A stretch of DNA of 64,000 nt from the NCBI GenBank assembly GCA_050180895.1, contig JBFXDS010000001.1, positions 868,001-932,000 of the forward strand, given 5' to 3'. Made by a program: the position numbers and the translations under genes. Position 1 is the first letter of the stretch. Each line of letters starts with the position of its first letter. Shown piece by piece: positions 8,772-19,214 of this stretch. A model generated the notes under the pieces. That model did no database searches, was not told the DNA's origin, and was given only the letters and a program-made list of their open reading frames with translations. This DNA comes from JBGPEQ01 sp050180895. GTDB lineage: Bacteria; Pseudomonadota; Alphaproteobacteria; Dongiales; Dongiaceae.

Positions 8772-9011
8772 ATGCGAACAGAACTCGAATGCGGATCCGT
8801 CGTCCCTGGTTGCGATTTCGTCGCGCGGGCCGGCGACGAAGCCGAGCTGATGATGAAGATGGCGGACCATGCGCGCGCGGTGCACGGCATCGAGCGGATG
8901 TCGCCGGATCTGCGAGCAAAACTGGCGGCCGCCATCCGACGGGAAAGCGAACGGACGTCGGGACCGGCTGTGCCCGCGGAGCCGGGTCGCGCGGAGCGGG
9001 CTCGCCGGTGA
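8772..9011 (+). CDS. DUF1059 small protein
   Basis: 79-aa protein with the DUF1059 pattern: an N-terminal ECGSVVPGCDFVARAGDE with two cysteines, then HARAVHGIERMSPDL. The family is small, cytosolic, of unknown function. A GGGAGGGAA ribosome-binding site just before the ATG fixes the start. The C-terminal 15 residues (PAEPGRAERARR) look like an unstructured tail. It is convergent with ruvX (10 bp between stops). An FNR-like box upstream suggests possible control by oxygen or nitrogen oxides, which is only an inference. Confidence 0.8.
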   Translation: MRTELECGSVVPGCDFVARAGDEAELMMKMADHARAVHGIERMSPDLRAKLAAAIRRESERTSGPAVPAEPGRAERARR

Positions 9012-9021
9012 TAGTCGCCGC

Positions 9022-9495
9022 TTAGGACGCTCCCCGGCGGCCGAGCGCATCCAGGGCGCCTTGCAGGATGTAGGCCGCCGCCATCTTGTCCACCGCCTTC
9101 GCCCGGCGGGCGCGCGACAGGTCCAGTTCCAGCATGGCGCGCGTCACCGCCGCCGTCGACAGCCGCTCGTCCCACAGGGCGATCGGCAAGTCGAGGCGCG
9201 CCAGCAGGTTGGCGGCGAACTGGCGCACCGACTGGCAGCGTGGCCCCTCGCTGCCATCCATGTTGACGGGCAGGCCGATGACCAGCCCGCCGACATCGCG
9301 CGCGGCGATCAGCTGCGCGAGGCGCGCCGCATCGGCGGCGAACTTCGTGCGCCGGATGGTCTCGACCGGTGCCGCCACCGCGAAGTCTGAATCGGAGATC
9401 GCGAGGCCGATCGTCTTTTCGCCGACATCCAGCCCCAGGAGCCTCCTGTGCGCGGGCACTGCGGTCCGCAGCTCGGTGAGGGCGACGATCGGCAT
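9022..9495 (-). CDS. ruvX: RuvX/YqgF, 16S rRNA processing nuclease / Holliday-junction resolvase homologue
   Basis: RNase H-fold protein needed for maturation of the 16S rRNA 5' end in E. coli. 157 aa from MPIVALTELRTAVPAHRR, slightly longer than usual. The motifs are LLGLDVGEKTIGLAISD (catalytic Asp), LVIGLPVNMDGSEGPR, WDERLSTAAVTRAM and DKMAAAYILQGALD. In related Alphaproteobacteria ruvX sits between gatC and pyrB. Here those genes lie on both sides, but about 9 kb of accessory genes now separates ruvX from gatC. Confidence 0.93.
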   Translation of the reverse strand: MPIVALTELRTAVPAHRRLLGLDVGEKTIGLAISDSDFAVAAPVETIRRTKFAADAARLAQLIAARDVGGLVIGLPVNMDGSEGPRCQSVRQFAANLLARLDLPIALWDERLSTAAVTRAMLELDLSRARRAKAVDKMAAAYILQGALDALGRRGAS

Positions 9496-9646
9496 GGCGA
9501 AGGGATAGAGCGGCGGCGGCGGCGTGACAAGGCGCGGTCGTCCGGCGGCGGCGCAGCTTGACGATGGACAGACGGAACGAAATGCGGGTAAGTCCTCCCT
9601 CGTGTGGGGATTGGCCTGTCCATGAGGCGCGCGGCGCCGATGCCGG

Positions 9647-10306
9647 GTGCAGCGGATGCTTGAGTTCGAGCTGCTCTGGAAAGGAGCGGTGATCGGCTTC
9701 GCCATCGCTGCGCCCGTCGGACCGATCGGCATCCTCTGCATCCGGCGCACGCTGTCCGACGGCCGCTTGGCCGGGTTCGTGAGCGGCCTTGGCGCGGCCT
9801 GCGCCGACACCTTGTTCGGCCTCGCCGCCGCCCTCGGCCTGACCCTGATCGGCAAGTTCCTCGTCGCTCACACGGACTGGATCAGCGTGATCGGCGGCCT
9901 CTTTCTGATCTGTCTCGGAATCCTGGAGATCCGCAGCAAGCCGGTCGATCCCTCGGCGCCGGCACCGAAATCGATGGGTCTCGTCGGCCACTTCGTCTCG
10001 ACCTTCTTCTGGACGCTCGCCAACCCGCTCACGCTGCTGGCGTTCGTCGCCGTCTTCACGGGCCTCGACGTGGCCGGCCCGGACGGCAGGGTTGGACCGC
10101 CGGAGCGGGACTATCCCGGCGTCACCGCCCTCATCGTCGGCATCTTCATCGGCGCGTCCCTGTGGTGGCTGACCCTGAGCATGAGCGTCGGGCTGTTCCG
10201 GCATCACATCCGCGGCCAGCCGATGCGCTGGCCCAATCTGATCGCCGGTTCGCTCATCATCGGCTTCGGCGTCTACGCCCTGACCGCGATCGTCGACCTC
10301 GTCTAG
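9647..10306 (+). CDS. LysE/RhtB-family exporter
   Basis: Small inner-membrane exporter of amino acids or related metabolites, about 219 aa, with five to six hydrophobic segments. The N-terminal GFAIAAPVGPIGILCIRRTL is the LysE/RhtB signature, followed by GRLAGFVSGLGAACADTLFG. The segment GLDVAGPDGRVGPPERD is a hydrophilic loop. The frame opens at a GTG; the next in-frame ATG (9656) gives a protein three residues shorter and is equally possible. Its stop overlaps the stop of the convergent ATPase gene by 4 bp. Confidence 0.85.
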   Translation: MQRMLEFELLWKGAVIGFAIAAPVGPIGILCIRRTLSDGRLAGFVSGLGAACADTLFGLAAALGLTLIGKFLVAHTDWISVIGGLFLICLGILEIRSKPVDPSAPAPKSMGLVGHFVSTFFWTLANPLTLLAFVAVFTGLDVAGPDGRVGPPERDYPGVTALIVGIFIGASLWWLTLSMSVGLFRHHIRGQPMRWPNLIAGSLIIGFGVYALTAIVDLV

Positions 10307-11070
10307 TCGTCGCGCGGCGCGTCCTCGGCGAACACTTGCGCCAGCACCGAGTCCGGATCCATCAGGAAGCGCCGCGTCACCCGATAGTGGTCCGTTTCCT
10401 GGTAGTCCACAGCATGGATCCTGCCGCCGTCGAAGGACAGCAGCGTGGCCCCCGGATAGCTCATGATGATCGGCGAATGGGTGGCGATCATCAGCTGGGC
10501 CATCCGCGACCTCTCCCAGGCCCGCAACAGGCCCAGGAATTCGATCTGCCGCTGCGGCGACAGCGCCGCCTCCGGCTCGTCGAGCAGGTAGATGGCGGGA
10601 CGGCGATGGTTGAGACGGTTCTCGAACAACGCAAAGAACGATTGCCCGTGGCTCTGCGCGTGCAGCGATTTCCCGCCGTAGGGCGCTTGCCCCTCCGGGC
10701 CGAGCCCGTCGATGTAGGTGGCGAAATCGAAGAAGCTTTCCGCCCGCAGGAAGAAGCCTGTCGTGACCTTCGGCAGCCAGGAGAGCCGCAGCGCGGCGGC
10801 AAGGTCCGATGGGTCGTCGCCGTCGCGATGCGCCTGATTCCGGCTGCCGCCGCGGACGCCGAACCCGCATTGCCGGGCGATCGCCTCGAGCAGCGTCGAC
10901 TTGCCGGTGCCGTTGTCGCCGACGAAGAAGGTGATGGGGCGCTCGAAGTCGAGGGCGAGTCTGCCCTCCTCGAGGATCGGCAGGTCGAACGGATACGTCC
11001 CCGCCTGCATGCGCTCCGGCAGCACGGCGAGCCGTTTGAGAAAGGGTGGTTTCAAGACGGTCTTGCGCAT
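10303..11070 (-). CDS. AAA-type ATPase, COG3910-like
   Basis: Stand-alone SMC/ABC-like ATPase of unknown role, 255 aa. Walker A is FFVGDNGTGKST (residues about 48-59), Walker B is AIYLLDEPEAALSP, and the H-loop is IATHSPII. GFFLRAESFFDFATYID and KSLHAQSHGQSFF are hallmark stretches of the COG3910 group. No nuclease partner (such as the TOPRIM part of OLD proteins) is adjacent, so a defence role cannot be claimed. A good sigma70-type promoter lies just upstream. Confidence 0.85.
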   Translation of the reverse strand: MRKTVLKPPFLKRLAVLPERMQAGTYPFDLPILEEGRLALDFERPITFFVGDNGTGKSTLLEAIARQCGFGVRGGSRNQAHRDGDDPSDLAAALRLSWLPKVTTGFFLRAESFFDFATYIDGLGPEGQAPYGGKSLHAQSHGQSFFALFENRLNHRRPAIYLLDEPEAALSPQRQIEFLGLLRAWERSRMAQLMIATHSPIIMSYPGATLLSFDGGRIHAVDYQETDHYRVTRRFLMDPDSVLAQVFAEDAPRDD

Positions 11071-11095
11071 GCTCTTGTTTCATATAGCGTGTATG

Positions 11096-11125
11096 ATTAT
11101 AGAGAAATACTACCTGAGATTGCAA
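11096..11125 (-). promoter_or_regulatory. Sigma70-type promoter of the COG3910 ATPase gene
   Basis: On the minus strand TTGCAA (11125-11120) and a perfect TATAAT (11101-11096) are separated by 18 bp. Transcription would start near 11089, giving a leader of about 20 nt before the ATG at 11070. This is an unusually A+T-rich patch for the window, which strengthens the call. Confidence 0.6.
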
Positions 11126-11321
11126 GACCCGAGTCCCGGCCGCCGCGATTGTGCTCGCCAAGCCGGCGGCGATGGTCGGCGACATTGAAGCCCCCGCGCG
11201 CGCCCTGCACAATGGCCGCAACGGCGTCACGACAAGGCGCGGCTCGGCAGGCTCGTCCCGCCTGTGGTGATCGCGCCGATAGACACCCGTCCGACCTGCG
11301 GCGGGGGAGGGAGGACAAGGC

Positions 11322-12750
<1,429 letters not shown>

Positions 12751-12758
<8 letters not shown>

Positions 12759-12775
12759 TGTCGTAAATTCTGACA
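12751..12775. promoter_or_regulatory. Inverted-repeat candidate binding site (UAS) for the sigma54 activator
   Basis: CGACATAGTGTCG (12751-12763) is a perfect 5-bp inverted repeat around TAG, and a third half-site GACA follows at 12772-12775. It overlaps the activator gene's stop codon and lies roughly 110-140 bp upstream of the -12 element, a normal enhancer distance. It has no U-rich tail, so a terminator is less likely. Confidence 0.45.
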
Positions 12776-12873
12776 GTTTCGCGGAGAATGGGCCTGCTCG
12801 CGGCGCGCAACTCCCCGACGGCATAGGCCCGGTTGATCAGGATTTGCCGGGTCGGATCGACGCCAGTCCAAGC

Positions 12874-12890
12874 TTGGCACGTGATTTGCT
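12874..12890 (+). promoter_or_regulatory. Sigma54 (-24/-12) promoter
   Basis: TTGGCACGTGATTTGCT matches the consensus YTGGCACGRNNNTTGCW at all but one fixed position (T for R). The GG and GC dinucleotides are exactly 10 bp apart, as sigma54 requires. Transcription would start near 12900 and run into the CoA-transferase-like gene and livG-livF-livK-livH-livM. The upstream gene encodes a sigma54 activator. Confidence 0.85.
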
Positions 12891-13027
12891 GCTTGTCCGG
12901 CAAGAAACGAAAACCATCGTCGCCCCGCGCGGCCGGCCTGATATCCGGTCATGCGGGATACCAGAGGGAGGCTGGTCCTGTTCGTCCCTGTCCGCATCCC
13001 GTCCAGCGGTCTTCGGTTTCGTCGGGC

Positions 13028-13723
13028 ATGCTGCTCACCGAGCGCACGGTGATCGCGCGTCGGGCGGCGCTGGCGTTGCGCGAGGGGGCCGTCGTGACCT
13101 TCGGCGCTGGCCTGCCCGAAGCGGTCGCGGCGGTCGCCGGCGAGGACGGCATTCTTGGCCGCATCGGGTCCACCGTCGGACATGACGCAGCAGCCGATGC
13201 CGCGATTGGCGGGCCGACGCGGTCCGAGTCCTGCGGAACCGGCGGCCTCGACCAGGCGTTTCTCGACATGGCCGAGGTGGATCGTCGCGGCAACGTCAAC
13301 GTCGGCCGCTTCGGCGCGACGACGGCCGGAGCCGGCGGCGGCATCGACATCGGCCGGAGCGCGACGTGCGTCTACTTCCTCGGCACCTTCGTCTCCGGCG
13401 GCCAGCGGATTCGCATCGCTGACGGCGCTCTCGAGATCGAGCGGGAGGGGACCCGCCGGAAATTCGTCGACAAGGTCCGGCATCTGACGTTTAACGGGGT
13501 CTGCGCGACCGAACGCGGCCAGCAGGTATTCTATGTGACGGAGCGGGCCGTGTTCCGCTTGACCGGAACGGGATTGGAGTTGATCGAGATCGCCCCCGGC
13601 GTTCAGGTGGAAAAGCATATCTTCAGGTCCATGGCCTTCGAGCCGCGGATCGCGCCGAACCTCCGGCTGATGGATGGACGGATCTTCCGGACGGAGCGGA
13701 TGGTGCCGGGAGGGATGGCATGA
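13028..13723 (+). CDS. CoA-transferase family I protein, C-terminal half only
   Basis: 231 aa, resembling the C-terminal half of YdiF/COG4670-type acetate/propionate CoA-transferases (about 500-520 aa). Shared stretches are FGAGLPEAVAAVAGEDGI, GGLDQAFLDMAEVDRRGNVN, TTAGAGGGIDIGRSA, and QQVFYVTERAVFRLTGTGLE. The N-terminal CoA-binding half is missing and no separate alpha subunit gene precedes it. The family segment with the catalytic Glu (TxEPG) aligns to STVGHD, so the Glu looks lost. It could be a regulatory or non-catalytic protein, or bind a partner encoded elsewhere. The start is the first Met giving family similarity. It overlaps livG by 4 bp (ATGA). Confidence 0.75.
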   Translation: MLLTERTVIARRAALALREGAVVTFGAGLPEAVAAVAGEDGILGRIGSTVGHDAAADAAIGGPTRSESCGTGGLDQAFLDMAEVDRRGNVNVGRFGATTAGAGGGIDIGRSATCVYFLGTFVSGGQRIRIADGALEIEREGTRRKFVDKVRHLTFNGVCATERGQQVFYVTERAVFRLTGTGLELIEIAPGVQVEKHIFRSMAFEPRIAPNLRLMDGRIFRTERMVPGGMA

Positions 13724-14467
13724 CGTCCGACTTCATCCTCGAGACCAGGGACTTGACCAAGGCCTTCGCGGGTTTCGTCGCGGTCAGGAACGTGAACCTG
13801 CAGACCCGCCGCGGGAGCATTCACGCGCTCATCGGCCCGAACGGCGCCGGCAAGACCACCTGCTTCAATCTCCTGACCAAGTTCCTGACGCCCACCGAAG
13901 GCGCCATCACTTACAACGGCCGCGACATCACCCGTGCGAGGCCCGCCGACATCGCGCGCATGGGTCTCGTTCGTTCGTTTCAGATCTCCGCGGTCTTCCC
14001 CCATCTGACCGCGCTGGAGAACGTCCGCATTGCGCTGCAGCGCCGGCGCGGCAACTCGTTCGACTTCTGGCGCTCCGAGAAGGTCCTGGCGACCTACAAA
14101 GATCGTGCCATGGAGCTGCTGGAGGCCGTCGGCCTCGCCGATTTCGCGCAGGTGACGGCCGTCGAGCTCTCCTATGGCCGCAAGCGTGCGTTGGAGATCG
14201 CGACCACGCTGGCGCTCGATCCGGAGATGCTGCTGCTGGACGAGCCGACCGCCGGCATGGGCCACGAGGATATCGGCCGCATCGCCGCGCTGATACGGCG
14301 CGTCGCCGCCGACCGCACGGTGCTGATGGTCGAGCACAACCTCAGCGTCGTCGCCGACCTTTCCGACCGCATCACGGTGCTGGCGCGCGGCGAGATCATC
14401 GCCGAGGGCGACTACGCGACCGTGTCCAAGGACGCCGGCGTCATTCAGGCCTATATGGGGTCCGCGC

Positions 14468-14475
<8 letters not shown>
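13720..14475 (+). CDS. livG: Branched-chain amino-acid-type ABC transporter ATPase LivG
   Basis: Cytoplasmic ATPase of a HAAT-family importer, 251 aa. Walker A GPNGAGKTT at about residues 38-46, signature region VELSYGRKRALEIATTLALD, Walker B MLLLDEPTAGM, and H-loop VEHN. GMG in the Walker B region and the long helical insert after residue 90 are typical of LivG rather than LivF. Its ATG overlaps the preceding CoA-transferase-like stop (ATGA), and its own end overlaps livF by 8 bp, so the genes are translationally coupled. Substrate of the system is not established. Confidence 0.93.
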
Positions 14476-15217
<742 letters not shown>

Positions 15218-15259
15218 AGCAGGGGAACCGCATTGCCACGTCAACCAAGGAGAAAGGCC

Positions 15260-16474
15260 ATGAGACTGCTGAAGGGACTGACTCTCGCCGCGGCATGCGT
15301 GCTTGCCGCCGGCGCCGCCGACGCGGCCGACCTGTCGGACGGCGTGATCAAGATCGGCGTGCTCAACGACCAATCGGGTCTCTATGCCGATCTGTCGGGC
15401 CAGGGCTCGGCCATCGCCGCGCAGATGGCGGTCGAGGACTTCGGCGCCGAGGCCAAGGGGATGAAGGTGGAGATCGTCTCCGCCGACCACCAGAACAAGC
15501 CGGACATCGGCTCCAACATCGCGCGTCAGTGGATCGATGTCGACAAGGTCGACGTCATCGTCGACGTGCCGACCTCGAGCGTCGCCCTCGCGGTCAACGA
15601 GATCGTGCGCGAGAAGAACAAGGTCTTCCTCGTCTCCGGCGCCGCCGCGTCGGACCTCACCGGCAAGGCCTGCTCGCCCAACACGGTGCACTGGACCTAC
15701 GACACCTGGGCGCTGGCCAACGGCACCGGCAAGGCGATCGTCCAGACCGGCGGCGACAGCTGGTTCTTCATCACCGCCGACTATGCCTTCGGCCATGCGC
15801 TCGAGCGCGACACCGCCGCGGTCGTCGAGGCCAACGGCGGCAAGGTGCTGGGCGCCGTGCGCCATCCGCTCAGCACGGCCGACTTTTCGTCCTTCCTGCT
15901 GCAGGCGCAGTCGTCCGGCGCGAAGATCATCGGCCTCGCCAACGCCGGCGGCGACACCATCAACTCGATCAAGCAGGCCTCGGAATTCGGCATCGTCGCC
16001 GGCGGACAGAATCTCGCCGGACTGCTCGTCTTCATCACCGACGTGCATGCGCTCGGGCTGCAGATCGCCCAGGGTCTGATCTTGACCGAGTCCTTCTATT
16101 GGGACATGAACGATCAGACGCGCGCCTTCTCCGAGCGGTTCGCGCCGCAATATCGGGGCATTCATCCGTCCATGGTCCATGCCGGCGTCTACGCTTCGGT
16201 CCTCCACTACCTGAAGGCGATCGAGGCCGCCGGGACCGACGAGGGCGGCACGGTCGTCGCCAAGATGAAGGAGCTGCCGACCGACGATCCGCTGTTCGGC
16301 AAGGGCTCGATCCGCGCCGACGGCCGCAAGATCCACGACATGTATCTCTTCCAGGTGAAGACCCCCGAGGAGTCGAAGGGCGAGTGGGACTACTACAAGG
16401 TGCGCGCGACCATCCCGGCCGCCGAAGCCTTCCGCCCCCTCGACCAGGGCGGGTGCCCGCTGGTCAAGGGCTGA
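15260..16474 (+). CDS. livK: Periplasmic substrate-binding protein of the Liv-type transporter
   Basis: 404-aa exported binding protein. The signal peptide is MRLLKGLTLAAACVLAAG, with cleavage probably after AADA. The mature part starts ADLSDGVIKIGVLNDQSGLY, the type I periplasmic binding fold of Leu/Ile/Val- and amide-binding proteins. A good AAGGAG site precedes the ATG at 15260; a TTG further upstream gives a nine-residue longer frame without signal-peptide logic. Placement between the ATPases and permeases and control by a sigma54 activator suggest an inducible carbon source such as an organic or aromatic acid, but the ligand cannot be read from sequence. Confidence 0.9.
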   Translation: MRLLKGLTLAAACVLAAGAADAADLSDGVIKIGVLNDQSGLYADLSGQGSAIAAQMAVEDFGAEAKGMKVEIVSADHQNKPDIGSNIARQWIDVDKVDVIVDVPTSSVALAVNEIVREKNKVFLVSGAAASDLTGKACSPNTVHWTYDTWALANGTGKAIVQTGGDSWFFITADYAFGHALERDTAAVVEANGGKVLGAVRHPLSTADFSSFLLQAQSSGAKIIGLANAGGDTINSIKQASEFGIVAGGQNLAGLLVFITDVHALGLQIAQGLILTESFYWDMNDQTRAFSERFAPQYRGIHPSMVHAGVYASVLHYLKAIEAAGTDEGGTVVAKMKELPTDDPLFGKGSIRADGRKIHDMYLFQVKTPEESKGEWDYYKVRATIPAAEAFRPLDQGGCPLVKG

Positions 16475-16514
16475 TCCTGAGACGATCGGCCACAATCCGA
16501 TGCTCTCCAACGGT

Positions 16515-16607
16515 ACCCCCCACCCTACCCTTCCCCTCAAGGGGGGAGGGACGCACCTCCCCAGCAGTACTCCCTCCCCCCTTGAGGGGGAGGGTAGGGT
16601 GGGGGGT
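16515..16607. repeat. 37-bp inverted repeat (hairpin element) between livK and livH
   Basis: Arms 16515-16551 and 16571-16607 are reverse complements over 37 bp with one mismatch and a 19-nt loop. The arm begins ACCCCCCACCCTACCC and ends AGGGGGGAGGGA. It fills most of the 159-bp livK-livH gap inside an operon, so it may act as an RNA-stabilising or attenuating hairpin that leaves high binding-protein expression relative to the permeases. The form resembles dispersed palindromic repeats of high-GC Alphaproteobacteria. Confidence 0.85.
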
Positions 16608-16633
16608 GCGTCGTGGACCGGGAGTAGCCGTCC

Positions 16634-17521
16634 ATGATCGAGCTCCTCGGCATCCCGCCGCAGGCGCTGTTCGGCCAGATCATGCTGGGGCTGATCAACG
16701 GCGCGTTCTACGCCATGCTCAGCCTCGGCCTGGCCGTCATCTTCGGTCTCCTCAACATCATCAACTTCGCGCACGGCGCCCTCTACATGATGGGCGCCTT
16801 CGTCGCCTGGTTCCTGCTGCAATATCTCGGCTTGGGCTACTGGTGGGCGCTCGTTATCGCGCCGGTCGTCGTCGGCGCCTTCGGCATGCTGATCGAGCGC
16901 ACCATGCTCAAGCATCTCTACAAGCTCGATCACCTCTACGGCCTGCTGCTGACCTTCGGCCTGGCGCTGGTCATCGAGGGCGTGTTCCGCAACCGCTTCG
17001 GCTCCTCGGGCCTGCCCTACGGCATGCCGGCCTCGCTGACGGGCGCGCAGAATCTCGGATTCATGGTGCTGCCGATCTATCGCGGCTGGGTCATCGTCGC
17101 GTCGTTGGCCGTGTGCCTCGCCACCTGGTTCGTCATCGAGCGCACGCGGCTGGGGTCCTATCTCCGCGCCGCGACCGAGAACCCGGCGCTCGTCCAGGCG
17201 TTCGGCATCAACGTGCCGCGCATGATCACGCTCACCTACGGGTTCGGCGTCGGCCTCGCCGCGCTCGCCGGCGTCATGGCGGCGCCGATCTACAACGTCA
17301 ATCCGACGATGGGCGCCAACCTCATCATCGTGGTCTTCGCCGTGGTGGTCATCGGCGGCATGGGCTCGATCATGGGCTCGATCGTCACCGGCTTCGGGCT
17401 GGGCGTCGCCGAGGGCCTGACCAAGGTGTTCTATCCGGAAGCCTCGAACACGGTGATTTTCGTCATCATGGCCATCGTCCTGATGATCAAGCCGGCGGGC
17501 CTCTTCGGGCGGACGGCGTGA
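16634..17521 (+). CDS. livH: ABC transporter permease LivH
   Basis: Inner-membrane permease of the Liv-type importer, 295 aa, about eight hydrophobic segments. Typical stretches: GLINGAFYAMLSLGLAVIFG near the start, NIINFAHGALYMMGAF, and VIGGMGSIMGSIVTGFGLG in the last third. The product pairs with LivM to form the channel. It follows the palindromic repeat and precedes livM, with a second repeat between them. Confidence 0.94.
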   Translation: MIELLGIPPQALFGQIMLGLINGAFYAMLSLGLAVIFGLLNIINFAHGALYMMGAFVAWFLLQYLGLGYWWALVIAPVVVGAFGMLIERTMLKHLYKLDHLYGLLLTFGLALVIEGVFRNRFGSSGLPYGMPASLTGAQNLGFMVLPIYRGWVIVASLAVCLATWFVIERTRLGSYLRAATENPALVQAFGINVPRMITLTYGFGVGLAALAGVMAAPIYNVNPTMGANLIIVVFAVVVIGGMGSIMGSIVTGFGLGVAEGLTKVFYPEASNTVIFVIMAIVLMIKPAGLFGRTA

Positions 17522-17541
17522 CATGCATTGCATCGGCGGCC

Positions 17542-17623
17542 TGCGTCTTTCGACAAGCTCGGGATGAGGGGAATCTTGGTGGCACGAAGAAAAACCCTCA
17601 TCCTGAGCCTGTCGAAGGACGCA
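17542..17623. repeat. Inverted repeat of the TGCGTCCTTCGACAAGCTC family, copy 1
   Basis: Arms 17542-17570 and 17595-17623 are reverse complements over 29 bp with three mismatches, separated by 24 nt. The same element occurs again at 19108-19192. It occupies the livH-livM gap within the operon. The sequence resembles a dispersed intergenic palindrome seen in many Alphaproteobacteria. Confidence 0.85.
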
Positions 17624-17723
17624 CGGCGCTTGTCCCAGGCTCTCCATCTTATTCGCCTGCGGATGCGCCCATGGCCGTGCGTTAGCGGAAGACGAACATC
17701 CGCTGCGATCGAGAATCGGTGAG

Positions 17724-18725
17724 ATGGCAGCACAGCGGGACATCGGCCGACCCACCGAAGACGCTGGCGCCGCGCCCATGGCGGCGCCGGAGACGTCGGC
17801 GCGCATGATGCACCAGTACGCGGCCTTCGCGGCCATGGTCGCGTTCTTCCTGGTGGCGCCGCTGTTCATCTATCCCGTCTTCCTGATGACGGTGCTGTGC
17901 TTCGCGCTGTTCGCCTGCGCCTTCAACCTGCTGATCGGCTATGCCGGCCTGCTGTCGTTCGGGCACGCGGCGTTCCTCGGCGGGGCCGCCTATGTCTGCG
18001 GCCATGCGGCCAAGGTCTGGGGCCTGCCGCCCGAGCTGTCGCTTCTGGCGGGGACCGGCGCGGCCGCGCTGCTCGGGCTCGCCTTCGGCCTCCTCGCCAT
18101 CCGACGGCAGGGCATCTACTTCGCCATGATCACCCTCGCCCTGGCGCAGATGGTCTATTTCTTCGCCCTGCAGGCGCCGTTCACCGGCGGCGAGGACGGC
18201 ATCCAGGCGATCCCGCGCGGCCGCCTGTTCGGCCTGCTCGATCTCGGCCGGCCCATGACCATGTATTTTGTCGTGCTCGCGATCTTCCTCGCCGGGTTCC
18301 TGCTCATCTACCGCGTCATCCATTCGCCGTTCGGCCAGGTGCTGAAGGCGATCCGCGAGAACGAGCCGCGCGCGGTCTCCCTCGGCTACAAGGCCGACCA
18401 CTACAAGCTCATCGCCTTCGTCCTCTCCGCCGCCCTCTCCGGCCTCGCCGGCAGCACCAAGGCGCTGGTGTCGCAGCTCGCCTCGCTCACCGACGTCCAT
18501 TGGGCGATGTCCGGCGAGGTCGTGCTGATGACCTTGATCGGCGGCCTCGGCACCATCTTCGGCCCGGTCGTCGGCGCCGGCGTCATCATCTCGCTGCAGC
18601 ACTACCTGGCCCAGCTCGGCGCCTGGGTCACCGTCGTCCAGGGCGTCATCTTCGTCGTCTGCGTCCTCACCTTCCGCCGCGGCATCGTCGGCGAGCTCGG
18701 CCGCCTGCTGAAGCGCGCGTTCTGA
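17724..18725 (+). CDS. livM: ABC transporter permease LivM
   Basis: Second permease of the Liv-type importer, 333 aa. After about 30 hydrophilic residues come MVAFFLVAPLFIYPVFL, then the family stretches FALFACAFNLLIGYAGLLSF and GHAAFLGGAAYVCGHA, and GGLGTIFGPVVGAGVI toward the end. The EAA-like loop is around AIRENEPRAVSLGYKADHYK. It is the last gene of the sigma54-controlled unit; gatC starts 72 bp later and may receive read-through. Confidence 0.93.
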   Translation: MAAQRDIGRPTEDAGAAPMAAPETSARMMHQYAAFAAMVAFFLVAPLFIYPVFLMTVLCFALFACAFNLLIGYAGLLSFGHAAFLGGAAYVCGHAAKVWGLPPELSLLAGTGAAALLGLAFGLLAIRRQGIYFAMITLALAQMVYFFALQAPFTGGEDGIQAIPRGRLFGLLDLGRPMTMYFVVLAIFLAGFLLIYRVIHSPFGQVLKAIRENEPRAVSLGYKADHYKLIAFVLSAALSGLAGSTKALVSQLASLTDVHWAMSGEVVLMTLIGGLGTIFGPVVGAGVIISLQHYLAQLGAWVTVVQGVIFVVCVLTFRRGIVGELGRLLKRAF

Positions 18726-18797
18726 TCCCGACCGCGTTGCAGCCCGCGGGAGCGGATGCTAGGGTCCGCGCGCATCAACCCCGCCGAGGTCATGTCC

Positions 18798-19085
18798 ATG
18801 CCGCTCGACCGCGACGCCGTGCGCCATATCGCCACGCTCGCCCGCATCAAGGTGCCGGACGGCGAGCTCGACGCCATGGCCAAGGAGCTCGACGGCATCC
18901 TCCACTGGGTCGAGCAGCTGAAGGAGGTCGACACCGCCGACGTCGCGCCGATGACCGGCACGGTGCGCATGGCGCTGCCGCGCCGCAGGGACGAGATCAC
19001 CGATGGCGACTGCCGCGACAAGATCCTCGCCAACGGCCCGGAGACCGCGCACGGCTTCTTCGTCGTGCCCAAGGTGGTGGAATGA
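18798..19085 (+). CDS. gatC: Asp-tRNA(Asn)/Glu-tRNA(Gln) amidotransferase subunit C
   Basis: Small subunit that holds GatA and GatB together in the transamidation of mischarged Glu-tRNA(Gln)/Asp-tRNA(Asn). 95 aa, starting MPLDRDAVRHIATLARIKV, the standard GatC N-terminus. ELDGILHWVEQLKEVDTADV and the C-terminal HGFFVVPKVVE are also family features. Two residues upstream there is another Met in frame (18792). The gap to gatA holds a 29-bp inverted repeat. Confidence 0.95.
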   Translation: MPLDRDAVRHIATLARIKVPDGELDAMAKELDGILHWVEQLKEVDTADVAPMTGTVRMALPRRRDEITDGDCRDKILANGPETAHGFFVVPKVVE

Positions 19086-19107
19086 GCAGGAGATTCGCAT
19101 CAACGCG

Positions 19108-19192
19108 GTGCGTCCTTCGACAAGCTCAGGATGAGGTAGATTTTTGATGGCAATAAGAAAGTCCCTCATCCTGAGCTTGTCGAAGGACGCAC
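19108..19192. repeat. Inverted repeat of the TGCGTCCTTCGACAAGCTC family, copy 2
   Basis: Perfect 29-bp inverted repeat: arms 19108-19136 and 19164-19192 around a 27-nt A+T-rich centre. It is the same family as the repeat at 17542-17623. It lies between gatC and gatA, so two copies bracket livM-gatC. Confidence 0.9.
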
Positions 19193-19214
19193 GCCGCAAA
19201 TCCCGGACCGTTGC

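Noticed and set aside
10303..11070. COG3910-type ATPase as half of an OLD-like defence system
   Set aside because: No TOPRIM or nuclease gene beside it; neighbours are an exporter and a regulator.
17542..19192. CRISPR array suspected from spaced repeats
   Set aside because: Only paired inverted arms, no regular direct repeats with unique spacers and no cas genes.
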